A stretch of DNA of 45,141 nt from Acidimicrobiaceae bacterium (GCA_013044265.1 JABEUQ010000033.1:1-45141); one strand, 5' to 3'; numbered from the stretch's first letter, positions 30,560-41,399 are shown. The notes: a model not told the origin generated them from the letters alone. Numbers and translations: made by a program.

Positions 30560-32185
30560 TTACTCCACGCCGAAGAGGTACGGATAGAGGGGTTGACCGC
30601 CGTGGTGCACCTCGATGTCGAGTTGAGGGAAGTGGGCAGTGGCGTACTCTCGCAGTGCCCGGGTCACGCCTTTGGACGATCCCTCACCCTCGATGATGGT
30701 GAGCAGTTCGTGCTGATTCTTCACGAGCTGCTCCAAGAGTTTCTCGTTCACACCCTCGAGGGTGTCGGAGATGGCCAGCACTCCCCCCGCGCCCAGTCCA
30801 ATCCAGTCACCGGTGCACACGTCGCCCGCGTCCGTCTGGGTGCCACGCACCGCCCGCGTCACTTCGCCGGCCGTGACGTGCAGGGCCGAGACCGACATCG
30901 TGCGGTAGTTCTCGTCGACGCTGGCGTCGGGGTCGTAACTCAACAGCGCCGCGAAACCTTCCACGATCGAGTCCGTCGCCACTACGCGTACCTCCGCGTC
31001 GACCAGTGCATTCACTTGTTCGGCCACGCCACGAATGTTGTGATTATTGGGCAAGATGATTACTTCGCTCGAACCACTGGCACGGACCGCGTCGACGAGT
31101 TCCGCGGTAGAAGGATTCATCGATTGGCCCCCCTTGACTAGAGCGCGCACCCCGAGTGTCTCGAAGATACGTCCTACGCCCTCACCCACCACCACCGCGA
31201 CCACCGCAGTCGTGGGCGCGGGAGTCTCGGGCACCTCGGGTAGTACGTTGGCCTCGCGCACCCAGCGCTCCTCGAGGACCTGTTCACTCAAATCAGTCAC
31301 GCGAATCTGGCGAGGACGTCCGGCGTCGAGTGCCACCTCGATCGAGGCCCCCACGTTGTTCGAGTGAATGTGACAGTTGTACAGTCCCTCGCCGCCAACA
31401 ATGACGATGGAATCACCCAGCGTTTCCCACGCCGAACGAAATTCCGGCATTTTTTCATCATCGGCGTCGAGCAGGAACATCACCTCGTACTTGAGTTCAC
31501 CCACGTTGCCCTCAAGGCTCTCATGCAGTTCCGGCAGAGTATTGATCGATGCGATGGTGGGTGTGACCGGTAAGGGGTCGCCCGCCACTACGTGACAAAG
31601 TGCGTCGAACCACAAGACCAGCCCGGTACCCCCGGAGTCGACCACCCCGGCCTGCTTCAAGACCGCGAGTTGTTCGGGAGTCTTCGCCAGCGCCACTCGG
31701 GCCGCGTCGCGCGCACCGTGGACGACGGATTCGAGTGACGAGGCGTCTTGAGCACCTTCGGCCGCAGCACGAGCGACTGACAAGATCGTCCCCTCGACGG
31801 GGCGCGCGACCGCCTGGCGCGCCAGTACGTCGGCGCGCACGAGTCCGGCGGCCAACTGCGTCGCGTCGACACGGTCGTCCCCAAAGCCCTGGATCAGACC
31901 ACGCAGCATCTGGGACAAGATCACGCCGGAATTACCCCGTGCGCCCATCAGCGAACCCTGGGCGATGGCACGGCACACTTCGCCCATCGAGACTTCGGTA
32001 CCCAGCGCGTTCACATCGGCGACGACTGACTCTAGGGTCAAGGTCATATTCGTCCCGGTATCCCCGTCAGGAACCGGATAAACATTGAGTCGGTTGATGA
32101 ATTCGCGCTGGGCGCGCAGTAGTCCGGCAAAGGTCGTGACGGCGCGGGTCAAGTCGCGAGCTGAGAGAGTGGTGAGAGAGGCCAT
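30560..32185 (-). CDS. DAK2 domain / fatty acid kinase A-like protein
   Basis: [19 protein letters not shown] and [16 protein letters not shown] motifs; adjacent to recG and rpmB. Confidence 0.9.
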   Translation of the reverse strand: MASLTTLSARDLTRAVTTFAGLLRAQREFINRLNVYPVPDGDTGTNMTLTLESVVADVNALGTEVSMGEVCRAIAQGSLMGARGNSGVILSQMLRGLIQGFGDDRVDATQLAAGLVRADVLARQAVARPVEGTILSVARAAAEGAQDASSLESVVHGARDAARVALAKTPEQLAVLKQAGVVDSGGTGLVLWFDALCHVVAGDPLPVTPTIASINTLPELHESLEGNVGELKYEVMFLLDADDEKMPEFRSAWETLGDSIVIVGGEGLYNCHIHSNNVGASIEVALDAGRPRQIRVTDLSEQVLEERWVREANVLPEVPETPAPTTAVVAVVVGEGVGRIFETLGVRALVKGGQSMNPSTAELVDAVRASGSSEVIILPNNHNIRGVAEQVNALVDAEVRVVATDSIVEGFAALLSYDPDASVDENYRTMSVSALHVTAGEVTRAVRGTQTDAGDVCTGDWIGLGAGGVLAISDTLEGVNEKLLEQLVKNQHELLTIIEGEGSSKGVTRALREYATAHFPQLDIEVHHGGQPLYPYLFGVE

Positions 32186-32264
32186 CGGTAGCGATGCTAC
32201 AATGGTCATTCGGTTTATCGAGGCGTCGCAACGGGCGACGTCTGTGACGAAGGAGAAGTTCATC

Positions 32265-32477
32265 ATGGCATCAGTCTGCGAAATCTGCGGCAAGAAGCCG
32301 TCCTTCGGCATGAACGTCTCTCACTCGCACCGTCGCACCAAGCGTCGTTGGAATCCGAACATCCAGCGCGTGCGTGCCCTGGTCGGAGCCACCCCCGTTC
32401 GCATGAACGTGTGCACCGGCTGCTTGCGTTCGGGCAAAGTCACCAAGCCAGCTCGCCGTAGCGGTACCACCGCCTAG
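32265..32477 (+). CDS. rpmB: 50S ribosomal protein L28 (Cys-containing)
   Basis: [37 protein letters not shown]...[10 protein letters not shown]. Confidence 0.96.
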   Translation: MASVCEICGKKPSFGMNVSHSHRRTKRRWNPNIQRVRALVGATPVRMNVCTGCLRSGKVTKPARRSGTTA

Positions 32478-32662
32478 TCCCACCAACTCGGCCTCGGCCA
32501 GTGAGACCAGGATTCCTGTCGTACGTTGACTAGAGTCGACACCAGTCCCCGACCCTCACGGAGCGTCGTTTTCACCGTGGCCAGAGTGGATGTACTTCTG
32601 CCCGTGACCGCTCTTCATAACTGAGCCAACGTGAATTCGCGCCAATTCCGGGCTGGCGAGAC

Positions 32663-32779
32663 TCAGAATTCGCGGAACTGGATGCGGCGTCCGCGGGTGA
32701 ACTCAGGATTACTCACGAGATAGGACCTCTCCCAAGCCTGCTCGTCGTGCAATACATCAGAGTTGGTGCTGCCACCCAT
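32663..32779 (-). CDS. Possible 38-aa small protein overlapping the 3' end of thiL
   Basis: MGGSTNSDVLHDEQAWERSYLVSNPEFTRGRRIQFREF*; RBS-like GGAG lies in a hairpin upstream. Confidence 0.3.
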   Translation of the reverse strand: MGGSTNSDVLHDEQAWERSYLVSNPEFTRGRRIQFREF

Positions 32780-33683
32780 CACGCGCGAAACGCTCCCCGC
32801 GGAGCGTTCTTTCTTCGACGTTGTCGACAATTCGACCAATACTGATCGGCTGACGAAGTCCTCGATCGGCAAAGACCATGCGTAGGCGCTCCACGTTCGG
32901 AGTGACGATCAAAAGTTCGTAGTCCTCACCTCCGCTCGTCGCCTCGGACTCGGTGGCCCCCTCCGCAACCGGCACGCGGTCCAACACGAATCCCACGTTC
33001 GATGCATCGGCGAGTCGATGCAAATCGAGACCGAGTCCGTCACTCAGGTCCATCATGGCACTCACTCCCGCGCCACGCGCCGCGATGCCTTCGGCAATGC
33101 GCGGCCACGGTCGTCGATGAGCCACGACCAATTCATCCTGCAGTGGAGCACCCGCCCGACGACGACGCAGACCCGCCGAGGACCTCCCCAGTGGTCCACT
33201 CACCAAAATCTTTTCACCCGCTCGTGCCCCGCTGCGCAGTACCGCGTCGCCCCCTGGGCACTCGCCGAACACCGTGACCGCTATTGAGACATCGTTGCCT
33301 CGAGTCAGGTCGCCCCCGACAATTGGGCACGAAGTGATGACCGCCGCGTCGGCAATGCCACGGTGCAGTTCTTCGAGATCGGTGCCGGGGGGTGAGGAAA
33401 CCGCAATAACGGCACCGCGCGGACGCCCACCCATTGCCGCGAGATCCGACACGGCTGACGCCACGGCTTTAAATCCGAGGTCCTCCAACGGAAAGAGCGA
33501 ACCGTCGAGGTGCACGCCGAGCACGGCGACATCGGTAGAGATCAGCGCTTGGCCCACGAAGGGTGCGAGGATGGCTGCGTCGTCGCCGATATGACGTTCG
33601 CCTCGGGGAATCGGACTCCGCCCGAGTATCGCAGCGATACGCTTGATGATGTCGTCTTCCCCTCGAGTCGACTCTCCGATCAT
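32757..33683 (-). CDS. thiL: Thiamine-monophosphate kinase
   Basis: GEDDIIKRI, HIGDDAAIL, STDVAVLGVH, DLSDGLGLDL; start taken at MIGESTRGEDD (33683), since the longer ORF would overlap pckG. Confidence 0.92.
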   Translation of the reverse strand: MIGESTRGEDDIIKRIAAILGRSPIPRGERHIGDDAAILAPFVGQALISTDVAVLGVHLDGSLFPLEDLGFKAVASAVSDLAAMGGRPRGAVIAVSSPPGTDLEELHRGIADAAVITSCPIVGGDLTRGNDVSIAVTVFGECPGGDAVLRSGARAGEKILVSGPLGRSSAGLRRRRAGAPLQDELVVAHRRPWPRIAEGIAARGAGVSAMMDLSDGLGLDLHRLADASNVGFVLDRVPVAEGATESEATSGGEDYELLIVTPNVERLRMVFADRGLRQPISIGRIVDNVEERTLRGERFARDGWQHQL

Positions 33684-33772
33684 CGAAGGGTCAGCGGAAT
33701 TTGACACGGTATTGAACAGGTTGAACGCGCACGCACGAATGCGGCGCGGCGAGAGTAATGGAGGCATTACTG

Positions 33773-35563
33773 GTGACGTACCCGACATCAAATAAGCAAC
33801 TCATTGACTGGGTCGAAGAAATAGCGCAACTCACAACCCCCGATCGTATCCACTGGTGCGACGGCTCGGAGCGTGAATATGACGAACTCTGTCAGTTACT
33901 CATCGATCAAGGGACTTTTCTGAAGCTCTCAGACGTGAAGCGCCCCAATAGCTACTACGCGGTCTCGGATCCGAGCGACGTCGCTCGCGTCGAAGATCGC
34001 ACCTACATTTGCTCGACACTCGAGATTGACGCGGGTCCGACGAACAACTGGCGCGACCCCGTCGAAATGCGCGCGACACTCAATGGACTTTTTCAGGGGT
34101 CGATGAAGGGGCGCACCATGTACGTGGTGCCCTTTTCCATGGGTCCGCTCGGATCAGACATTGCCCACCTCGGTGTCGAGATCACCGACTCCGCCTACGT
34201 GGCGGTATCGATGAAGATCATGACTCGCATGGGCCAGCCCGTCTTGGACCTCCTCGGTGAGGATGGCTACTTCGTACCCGCCCTTCACTCGGTGGGCGCT
34301 CCGCTCGCCGACGGCCAATCCGACGTCGCGTGGCCCTGCAACGACGAGCACAAGTACATCGTGCATTTTCCTGAGACCAAGGAAATCATGTCCTTCGGCT
34401 CGGGCTACGGCGGCAACGCGCTCCTGGGCAAGAAGTGCTTCGCACTGCGCATCGCGAGCGTGATGGCGCGCGAGGGCGGCTGGCTGGCTGAACACATGCT
34501 GATCTTGAAGCTCACCAGTCCCGCGGGCGTGTCACGCTACATTGCCGCGGCTTTCCCGTCGGCGTGCGGCAAGACCAACCTCGCCATGTTGGTCCCCACT
34601 TTGCCGGGCTGGAGCGTCGAGACCATTGGCGACGACATCTGCTGGATGAAGCCAGGGACCGACGGTCGCCTCTACGCGATCAACCCCGAAGCGGGATTCT
34701 TCGGCGTGGCGCCGGGCACTAATTACGAGACGAACCCCAACGCCATGAAGAGCGTCACGAAGAACACCATCTTCACCAACGTCGCCCTCACCGCCGACGG
34801 GGACGTGTGGTGGGAGGGGATGCCGCTGCCCGATACCGCCATCACCGACTGGCGTGGCCAGGCCTGGAGCCCCGACTCGGGCACTCCCGCGGCGCACCCC
34901 AACTCGCGCTTCACGTGCCCGGCAAATCAGGACCCCGCCATTGCGCCCGAATGGGAGGATCCCGCCGGTGTGCCCATCGACGCCATCCTCTTTGGTGGAC
35001 GTCGTGCCAGTGTGGTGCCACTGGTGACGCAGTCACGCGACTGGGCCAATGGTGTCTTCATGGGATCGATCGTCGCTTCGGAGACCACCGCCGCGGCCAC
35101 GGGCGCCGTCGGCAATCTGCGCCACGACCCTTTTGCCATGCTGCCCTTTTGCGGGTACAACATGGCGGACTACTTCGGTCACTGGTTAAGTTTCGCCCAG
35201 AACCACGATGAATCCAAGCTGCCCAAGATCTTCTACGTGAACTGGTTCCGCAAGGGTGACGATGGTCGCTGGCTGTGGCCGGGCTTCGGCGAGAACAGCC
35301 GCGTCCTCGAGTGGATCTTTAACCGCGTCGCCAACGATGCGGACGCGGTCGAAACACCGATCGGCTTCGTGCCAACGCTGGACTCGCTGGACGTCTCTGG
35401 GGTGAACGTGACCCCCGCCGATATGGCCGAGTTGCTCAACGTGAACGTGGAGGAGTGGCGAGCCGAGGTGCCCGGTATCCGTGAGTACTTCGCGAAGTTC
35501 GCCGAACGACTCCCCCAAGACCTTCACGCTCAAGTCGACCAGCTCGAGGCTCGTCTGCACTAG
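33773..35563 (+). CDS. pckG: Phosphoenolpyruvate carboxykinase (GTP)
   Basis: [30 protein letters not shown] (33760-33764) is 8 nt before GTG 33773; ATG 33758 is an alternative start. Confidence 0.95.
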   Translation: MTYPTSNKQLIDWVEEIAQLTTPDRIHWCDGSEREYDELCQLLIDQGTFLKLSDVKRPNSYYAVSDPSDVARVEDRTYICSTLEIDAGPTNNWRDPVEMRATLNGLFQGSMKGRTMYVVPFSMGPLGSDIAHLGVEITDSAYVAVSMKIMTRMGQPVLDLLGEDGYFVPALHSVGAPLADGQSDVAWPCNDEHKYIVHFPETKEIMSFGSGYGGNALLGKKCFALRIASVMAREGGWLAEHMLILKLTSPAGVSRYIAAAFPSACGKTNLAMLVPTLPGWSVETIGDDICWMKPGTDGRLYAINPEAGFFGVAPGTNYETNPNAMKSVTKNTIFTNVALTADGDVWWEGMPLPDTAITDWRGQAWSPDSGTPAAHPNSRFTCPANQDPAIAPEWEDPAGVPIDAILFGGRRASVVPLVTQSRDWANGVFMGSIVASETTAAATGAVGNLRHDPFAMLPFCGYNMADYFGHWLSFAQNHDESKLPKIFYVNWFRKGDDGRWLWPGFGENSRVLEWIFNRVANDADAVETPIGFVPTLDSLDVSGVNVTPADMAELLNVNVEEWRAEVPGIREYFAKFAERLPQDLHAQVDQLEARLH

Positions 35564-35573
35564 GACCTCACGC

Positions 35574-35612
35574 ATAACCCGGCTCTCGACGATCACGTCG
35601 GAGCTGGGTTAT
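35574..35612. terminator. Long imperfect hairpin ATAACCCGGCTC-t-CGAC-gatcac-GTCG-GAGCTGGGTTAT after pckG
   Basis: 16 paired bases with one G-U and a 1-nt bulge; no U-tract. Confidence 0.5.
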
Positions 35613-35620
35613 CGTCGTTC

Positions 35621-36136
35621 ATGGCTCTGGTGCTTCGATCATTCACTCACGACGACGAAGTGACGGGTCGCCGGGCGCACGAGGAACTCGCCGCTGATGA
35701 TTTCGTCTTTCTCTGGGGCTACGAGCCCTCGATGGGATGGGACGATTATCTGACAATGCTCGCAGACTATGCCGCGGGGCGAAACATCTCCGCCGAGCAT
35801 GTCGCGTCCACGCTCCTGGCCGCTGACGTCGACGGAGAAATAGTGGGTCGCGTCTCGATCCGATTCTCCCTCAACGACTTTCTCTTCGCCCGCGGCGGCC
35901 ACATTGGCTACGCCGTGCGACCGGCGTTTCGCCGGCGCGGCTACGCCACCACGATCCTTCGCCAGGGGCTCGCCATTGCTCACGCCCACGACGTCGACCC
36001 CATCCTGGTGACCTGCAATGACACCAATATCGCTTCGGCGAGCGTCATCGAACGCTGCGGCGGCATCTTTGAATCCATGTTCATCGACGACGATGGCACG
36101 CGTATTCGGCGCTACATGATGGCGCTACCCGACTGA
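35621..36136 (+). CDS. GNAT family N-acetyltransferase
   Basis: HIGYAVRPAFRRRGYATTILRQGLAIAH; NIASASVIERCGG. Confidence 0.88.
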   Translation: MALVLRSFTHDDEVTGRRAHEELAADDFVFLWGYEPSMGWDDYLTMLADYAAGRNISAEHVASTLLAADVDGEIVGRVSIRFSLNDFLFARGGHIGYAVRPAFRRRGYATTILRQGLAIAHAHDVDPILVTCNDTNIASASVIERCGGIFESMFIDDDGTRIRRYMMALPD

Positions 36137-36181
36137 GGTCGCGAACGTTTCGTGAGTCGCCGCCTCCTGAAGTCGTGTGAT

Positions 36182-36616
36182 TCAGCCCGCGTGGTCGTCA
36201 ATGAACATGGTCAACTCATTCACTTCATACTGCAGCGTGCCCAGCAGCGTCGTGCGGTATCTCATCTCCTCGCGCACGGCGCGCGACGCGACGTCCGCGA
36301 CGTCCGCGAGGGTCTTCTTCTGGTCCTTCGCGGATAATCGTGCCCGTTCGGCGAGGTCAGTACAACACATCGCGTAGGCCACGTCGCTGTGCACTTCGAG
36401 CTCGAGCACTTCGGCGAGGGCGCGCTCGCCTCGAGCGACACGATGCTCGACAAAATGCTGCGACGTCGTGTCGTGGTGGCCACTCGCGCGCCATCTCGCA
36501 ATGGCGTCGTCGCGAAGACTGGTGAAGTGCACCCGGCGATACGATTCGGTGACGCGCAAGGCGTTGCACTCGACCAGTAATTGCTCAGTGGCGATCGCGT
36601 CGTGTTCGAGGTCCAT
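36182..36616 (-). CDS. Hypothetical helical protein
   Basis: Intact 144-aa ORF between neighbours; no family recognised. Confidence 0.55.
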   Translation of the reverse strand: MDLEHDAIATEQLLVECNALRVTESYRRVHFTSLRDDAIARWRASGHHDTTSQHFVEHRVARGERALAEVLELEVHSDVAYAMCCTDLAERARLSAKDQKKTLADVADVASRAVREEMRYRTTLLGTLQYEVNELTMFIDDHAG

Positions 36617-36671
36617 CGTGTCCTATCCGTTGGGAGTGCGCATCTCGCGGGACCGGTTGTCGCGGTGGTTG

Positions 36672-37988
36672 TCAGTCCGCCGTTTCAGCGTCGGCCACGA
36701 TTAGGCGAGGGCCCGAGGGCCAGTCGAAGTAGCGCCAGGTCCAGTTGATCATGACGCGCAACTTGTTGCGAAAACCCACCAAATACCACAGGTGCAGACC
36801 CAACCACGCCAACCACCCCAGAGTCCCCTTCACCGTGGGGCCCTTGGGGAGTGTCGCGACAGCGGCGTGACGTCCGATGGTCGCCATGATGCCCTTGTCG
36901 CGGAATTTAAAGGGCACGACGGCCTTACCGTCGAGCTGGCGCGCAATCTGTGCCGCCACGTGGCGTCCGGACTGCATCGCCACGGGTGCGAGTTGAGGAT
37001 AGAAAGTGTTGTCACCACTGGGAATGGCCGCGGAGTCGCCTACCGCCCACGCGTTGGTGCGGTCGGCGATCTGCAGGAACTCGTTCACCCGCACTCGTCC
37101 GCCCGGTCCGGTCTTGTCTTGCACGTCCGAGGCCAGCGTCCCATTGGCGGTCACGCCAGCGGCCCAGATCACCGCGGCAACCCGCAAACGTTCACCATCG
37201 GCAAAGCGAATGGCGTGTTCTTCAACTTCAACGACGCTACGACCGAACTCGACCTCGACACCCATGCGTTCGAGCTCCTTCAATGCGTAGGCACTGGCCT
37301 TCTCCGGGAAGGGGGTGAGTAGGCGCGGTGCCATGTCGACGAGAATCACTCGAACACGAGTCGGATCGAGCTTGAGACCATCACGCTTGATGACTGTCTT
37401 AATCAACTCAGAAAGTGCGCCCGAGGTTTCGACCCCCGTTGGGCCACCCCCGACGATGACGAAGTTGAGCCCGATCGGAGCAGTATCCGCCACCGCGTCA
37501 GCGTGCTCCAGGGCTGAGAGTAAGCGATTGCGCAGGCGACGCGCGTCAGCCAGGGAGTACAGGGGAATAGCGTGCTGCGACGCCCCGGGGATGCCAAAAA
37601 AGGCCGCCGTCGCACCAGTAGCGATAACCAAATGGTCGTAGGCGAGTTCGGCGTCGTCACTGAGCACCACGACCTGGCGCTCATGATCGACGTGACTCAC
37701 CTGACCGTGGCGAAACCGCACGTTCGGTGCCTTACCAAAGACCGTACGGATGGGGTACGCAACTTCGGCGGGTTCGAGCATCGCGGTGGCGACCTGGTAG
37801 AGCAGGGGCAGGAATGTGTGGAAATTGTGACGGTCAATGATGGTGACTCGAACGTTCTTGTCGACGAGACCACGCGCAACCTCTAAGCCACCGAATCCAC
37901 CGCCCACGATGACCACGTGGGGCCAGTGAGAGAGATCAGGTTGCACCGGAGCGGGTTTGGTCGAAAGGGCCATATCCAAATTAATCAT
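36672..37988 (-). CDS. NAD(P)/FAD-dependent oxidoreductase, type II NADH dehydrogenase-like
   Basis: VVIVGGGFGGLEVARGL, NFHTFLPLLYQVA, VIVGGGPTGVETSGAL, AWAVGDSAAI. Confidence 0.9.
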   Translation of the reverse strand: MINLDMALSTKPAPVQPDLSHWPHVVIVGGGFGGLEVARGLVDKNVRVTIIDRHNFHTFLPLLYQVATAMLEPAEVAYPIRTVFGKAPNVRFRHGQVSHVDHERQVVVLSDDAELAYDHLVIATGATAAFFGIPGASQHAIPLYSLADARRLRNRLLSALEHADAVADTAPIGLNFVIVGGGPTGVETSGALSELIKTVIKRDGLKLDPTRVRVILVDMAPRLLTPFPEKASAYALKELERMGVEVEFGRSVVEVEEHAIRFADGERLRVAAVIWAAGVTANGTLASDVQDKTGPGGRVRVNEFLQIADRTNAWAVGDSAAIPSGDNTFYPQLAPVAMQSGRHVAAQIARQLDGKAVVPFKFRDKGIMATIGRHAAVATLPKGPTVKGTLGWLAWLGLHLWYLVGFRNKLRVMINWTWRYFDWPSGPRLIVADAETAD

Positions 37989-38004
37989 ACTTCAGGCGAA
38001 TTAA

Positions 38005-39306
38005 TTACATTTCGTGATGGCTGAGCCTTCGACCCGCGAAATACGTCACGCCGCCCACCACCATCACCAGGGCCAGGAACTGATCCCCCACTCCAAAACC
38101 CAAGTTGATGGCGACAGGAATCAAGGCCCCCACCACCCAAGCAAGTTGCTGTCGCACGGCGAAGCGCGCGAAGGTGCGCCCCTGTGCGCCGGTGGGCACG
38201 AGACGTTGAGTGATCGCGTCGAAGCTGGGCTGAGCCACCGCAGCGCAGAGCCCCAGCCAGCCCGCGAGCAACGATTGGGTGGTGAGGGTCGGGTGACGCG
38301 AAGCGACCCCTGCCCCGACGCCGGTGCTGAGCACGGCGAGGGCGAGTAACGACGACTCGGCGAGGGCGTTACGCATGCGAGTGACGAGGCCCAGTCCGAG
38401 TAGTGAACCCAGGGCGCTCGCCGAGAGAGCGAAGGCGAACCACTGTAGTCCGGCGTGATCACGACGCAACCCGAAGGCGAGGAGGAAAGAGCCGAAACCC
38501 ACGCCGAAGCGCATCAGCGCTGATGCGCTCAGGCTCCAGGTGACCTCACCCACCCCCAAAGGAATGAGTGCGTGCAAATCGCGCTCCTCGGGGGTCATAC
38601 TCACCTCGTCACGCAGAACTTTCACTGGTCGCTGGAGTCGCAAACTCGCAACCGTGCCGACGGCGAACACGACGGCGGCGAACACGAGGACGCTGGTCGC
38701 CCCCAGCGTCTTTAGTATCGCTGCACCGAGAGAACCGGCAACTAGTCCGCTGAGAGTACCCAGCAGCGTGAGTTGAGCGTTGAAGCCAGCGAAGCCTCGA
38801 CGCTCCCTCACGCCTTCGCTCGGCCAACCCGACTGTCCCACGCTGGTCGCGTGCTCGCGGAACTGATCGGTACGGGCCATCTCGGGCACCAGGGCGCCAC
38901 GTGTGACACCGTAGAGCTTGGAGGAGACCAGGACCGCGAAAGCCTCAGGAAAGAGCCACAGAGAGTTGAGATGTTGGCTCATCGACCAGCACAGCAGGAC
39001 GCGTGACGACGCTGAGAGGGCAACCAGGATCCGGCGACCGTTCGCCGAACGGTCGATGAGAGGACCCAGAATCGGTGAAACTACGGCGAAGGGTGCGATG
39101 GTCAATAGCAGGTAGGCCAGTACCTTGGATTTGGCTTCAGTAGGTGACACCGAAAAAAATAAGGAACCCGCGAGCGATACCGTGACGAGCGTGTCACCAG
39201 CCATCATCACTACGTGCACGAGAGCGAGTCGACCGAAGGCGGTGCCCTGATCGAAGAGGTCCTGTAGGGACGCCCACGCCAGTGAGGCCAGTCCACGTCG
39301 ACGCAC
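38005..39306 (-). CDS. MFS transporter
   Basis: 433 aa, about 12 hydrophobic segments with MFS-like loops. Confidence 0.75.
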   Translation of the reverse strand: MRRRGLASLAWASLQDLFDQGTAFGRLALVHVVMMAGDTLVTVSLAGSLFFSVSPTEAKSKVLAYLLLTIAPFAVVSPILGPLIDRSANGRRILVALSASSRVLLCWSMSQHLNSLWLFPEAFAVLVSSKLYGVTRGALVPEMARTDQFREHATSVGQSGWPSEGVRERRGFAGFNAQLTLLGTLSGLVAGSLGAAILKTLGATSVLVFAAVVFAVGTVASLRLQRPVKVLRDEVSMTPEERDLHALIPLGVGEVTWSLSASALMRFGVGFGSFLLAFGLRRDHAGLQWFAFALSASALGSLLGLGLVTRMRNALAESSLLALAVLSTGVGAGVASRHPTLTTQSLLAGWLGLCAAVAQPSFDAITQRLVPTGAQGRTFARFAVRQQLAWVVGALIPVAINLGFGVGDQFLALVMVVGGVTYFAGRRLSHHEM

Positions 39307-39561
39307 GCCACTACCCTAGTGAAACGAGCCAGTCGGCCCAGACTTCGGACCTCGAAAAATTATTTCGCTGTTGTAGCTGGCCGAGTCACGCGCCTGCGCA
39401 GATCAACTGCACGAGCGATTCGAGTTATCCGAGTGACCAAGGCCCTAGTGTGCGTCCTTTCACGGGTATGGCCCAACGACTGATGGTGACACCAACCGCG
39501 TCACCTTCTGGATGGGGTTCGTTTCATGAGGTTTGCACAACTTTCGACGACGCGTTCTCGC

Positions 39562-39963
39562 CTAGGAGTACTCGTCGTCGTCTCGATCGAAGAGTCCTCC
39601 ATGGGCTTCGCCTCTCAGCGTGAGCGTGGGTTTCTTAGTGTTGAAGTTATAGGCGTTGAGATGGTCGTTCTCACGACTGTACTTTCCGGCTTTGACGTCC
39701 TTCATATATTGTCGCTCTCCCGACATCACCCGTCGCGTCAATAACATCGCCGAGAAGACTAGGAGAGCCCCTAGAACAAGAAAGAGGAATCCCTCGGCGT
39801 AGGGCCAGATGATATCGATGCACTGCGAGGTAGTCGAGGTACTCTGCGTGGAATGAGCGACGTCGTCGTTGCAACGGGCGTTGAGAACCCCCTCATGATG
39901 CAATAGCCAACCGCCGAGCGCTGCGGACCCCAGGCCCAGAATGAACAGCAAGCGTCGACCCAT
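39562..39963 (-). CDS. Hypothetical two-TM membrane protein
   Basis: MGRRLLFILGLGSAALGGWLL... and second TM GFLFLVLGALLVFSAMLL; polar C-terminal tail. Confidence 0.55.
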   Translation of the reverse strand: MGRRLLFILGLGSAALGGWLLHHEGVLNARCNDDVAHSTQSTSTTSQCIDIIWPYAEGFLFLVLGALLVFSAMLLTRRVMSGERQYMKDVKAGKYSRENDHLNAYNFNTKKPTLTLRGEAHGGLFDRDDDEYS

Positions 39964-40016
39964 AAGGTCAAAATACGACCGCTTTCTCGCAAACGTCGAG
40001 ACCAAAAGACATCTCT

Positions 40017-40409
40017 ATGACAACAACAGAGCAAATCTTGATTTTTGATGGCGAGTGCGGTTTTTGCACCGCGTGCGCCCAGTGGATTGAGCGGCGCTGG
40101 ACGCGCACGCCGATACCGCGCAGCATTGCGTGGCAATCAGTGGAGCACGAACTGCCCGATTACTCAACACCGACGCCACGACAGATGAGCGAATCGGTGT
40201 GGTGGATTAGCGGCGATCAGCGAGACGCCGGTGCACGCGCCGTCGCCCGAGCACTCCTGGCTACTTCATCGCCGTGGCGACTCGTGGGCCGAGCGCTACT
40301 CAGTGCGCCCCTCTCGTGGCTCGCCGAACCCGCCTACCGCGTCGTGGCACGCCACCGTCACCGATTCCCGGGGTCGACGAGTGCGTGCCACGTGCGCGAC
40401 GATGGATGA
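40017..40409 (+). CDS. DCC-type thiol-disulfide oxidoreductase (DUF393)
   Basis: ILIFDGECGFCTACAQWIERR; C-terminal HRHRFPGSTSAC. Confidence 0.88.
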   Translation: MTTTEQILIFDGECGFCTACAQWIERRWTRTPIPRSIAWQSVEHELPDYSTPTPRQMSESVWWISGDQRDAGARAVARALLATSSPWRLVGRALLSAPLSWLAEPAYRVVARHRHRFPGSTSACHVRDDG

Positions 40410-40410
40410 T

Positions 40411-41184
40411 CTACACGTTCCACCATATTGTGGCGAGTTCACGCTGTAGCAACGGCGGATTTGCTTGCATGTACTCCAGTACTTCGCCCTCTCGCTCCTC
40501 GGGTAGACACAATCGCACCCGGTTGAAGTGAGCGGCTTGCTCAAGGTCCTGCTCAACGCGCATCGGACCATCCCAGTGCTCGATGGACGCTTCGATGTCC
40601 ATCTCTCTCAAAACGGCCATCAGGTCCTCGGGGGTGGGGGTCGAAGGACGTTCGAGCTGCCAGAAGTGACGCCACGCTCCCGAGAGAGTAACCAGGGGGT
40701 GATGACGGGGTAGCTCGAGCACCACGCGCTGGGTGGCGTGATCGCTGAGAGCGCGAAGGAACGGCACGATATCGGACACGTTGTAGACCACGTGGTGAGC
40801 CGTCACCACGTCGGCACGAGGCACTGCACTCGCCACCGCCGGCCAGAACCCAAGGTGCGTCTCAGCACTGAGCCCGCGAGCGGCAGCATTCGCCGCGAAC
40901 ATTTCGAGCATCTCACCCTGGTGATCCACTCCGATGACGCGCGAGGCGGGCGGGGTCAGCGCAAAGGCCGCGATGCCCCCGCCGCAACCGACGTCCAACA
41001 CCGAAGCGGACTCTCCCAACACTTCGCGCGCGCGACCGTGCGATGGATTGTTGGGGACCACCTCGGGCACGTTAAAGAGAACGGGCGGATGGATCCAGGG
41101 ATCCTCGCTGGCGAGTGCGAGAATCCCTGGAGGAATTGCCCACGCTTCTAGAGCATGGGCCCAAGCGGTAGCGGCGGAACTCAC
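40411..41184 (-). CDS. Class I SAM-dependent methyltransferase
   Basis: VLDVGCGGGIAAFAL; probable GTG start at 41184 overlaps the upstream sORF stop (GTGA). Confidence 0.82.
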   Translation of the reverse strand: MSSAATAWAHALEAWAIPPGILALASEDPWIHPPVLFNVPEVVPNNPSHGRAREVLGESASVLDVGCGGGIAAFALTPPASRVIGVDHQGEMLEMFAANAAARGLSAETHLGFWPAVASAVPRADVVTAHHVVYNVSDIVPFLRALSDHATQRVVLELPRHHPLVTLSGAWRHFWQLERPSTPTPEDLMAVLREMDIEASIEHWDGPMRVEQDLEQAAHFNRVRLCLPEEREGEVLEYMQANPPLLQRELATIWWNV

Positions 41185-41342
41185 CGATTGAGTAGCCGCG
41201 AGAAGAAACCGCCGGTAGAGGGCTCGGCGACACACGCACAACGATCAGCCTTGGCGACACCCTTGAGGGCTTGTTCGATGTGGTTGCCACAGCCCGCCCA
41301 AGTGGGCTTACCGCAACGACGACAAGTGGTCCGGTGACACAT
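41181..41342 (-). CDS. 53-aa Cys-rich small protein, not in supplied ORF track
   Basis: Manual translation MCHRTTCRRCGKPTWAGCGNHIEQALKGVAKADRCACVAEPSTGGFFSRLLNR*; GGAAG RBS; coupled to the downstream methyltransferase. Confidence 0.8.
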   Translation of the reverse strand: MCHRTTCRRCGKPTWAGCGNHIEQALKGVAKADRCACVAEPSTGGFFSRLLNR

Positions 41343-41399
41343 ACTTCCTACTTTCCTAGTTGGTTTTTGTTATTGGTGAAACACACAATCTCGTGATTC

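Noticed and set aside
39485-39505. GGTGAC-N9-GTCACC dyad in the intergenic region upstream of the MFS gene
   Set aside because: Only 6-bp arms, no T-run and no clear positional logic; may be chance.
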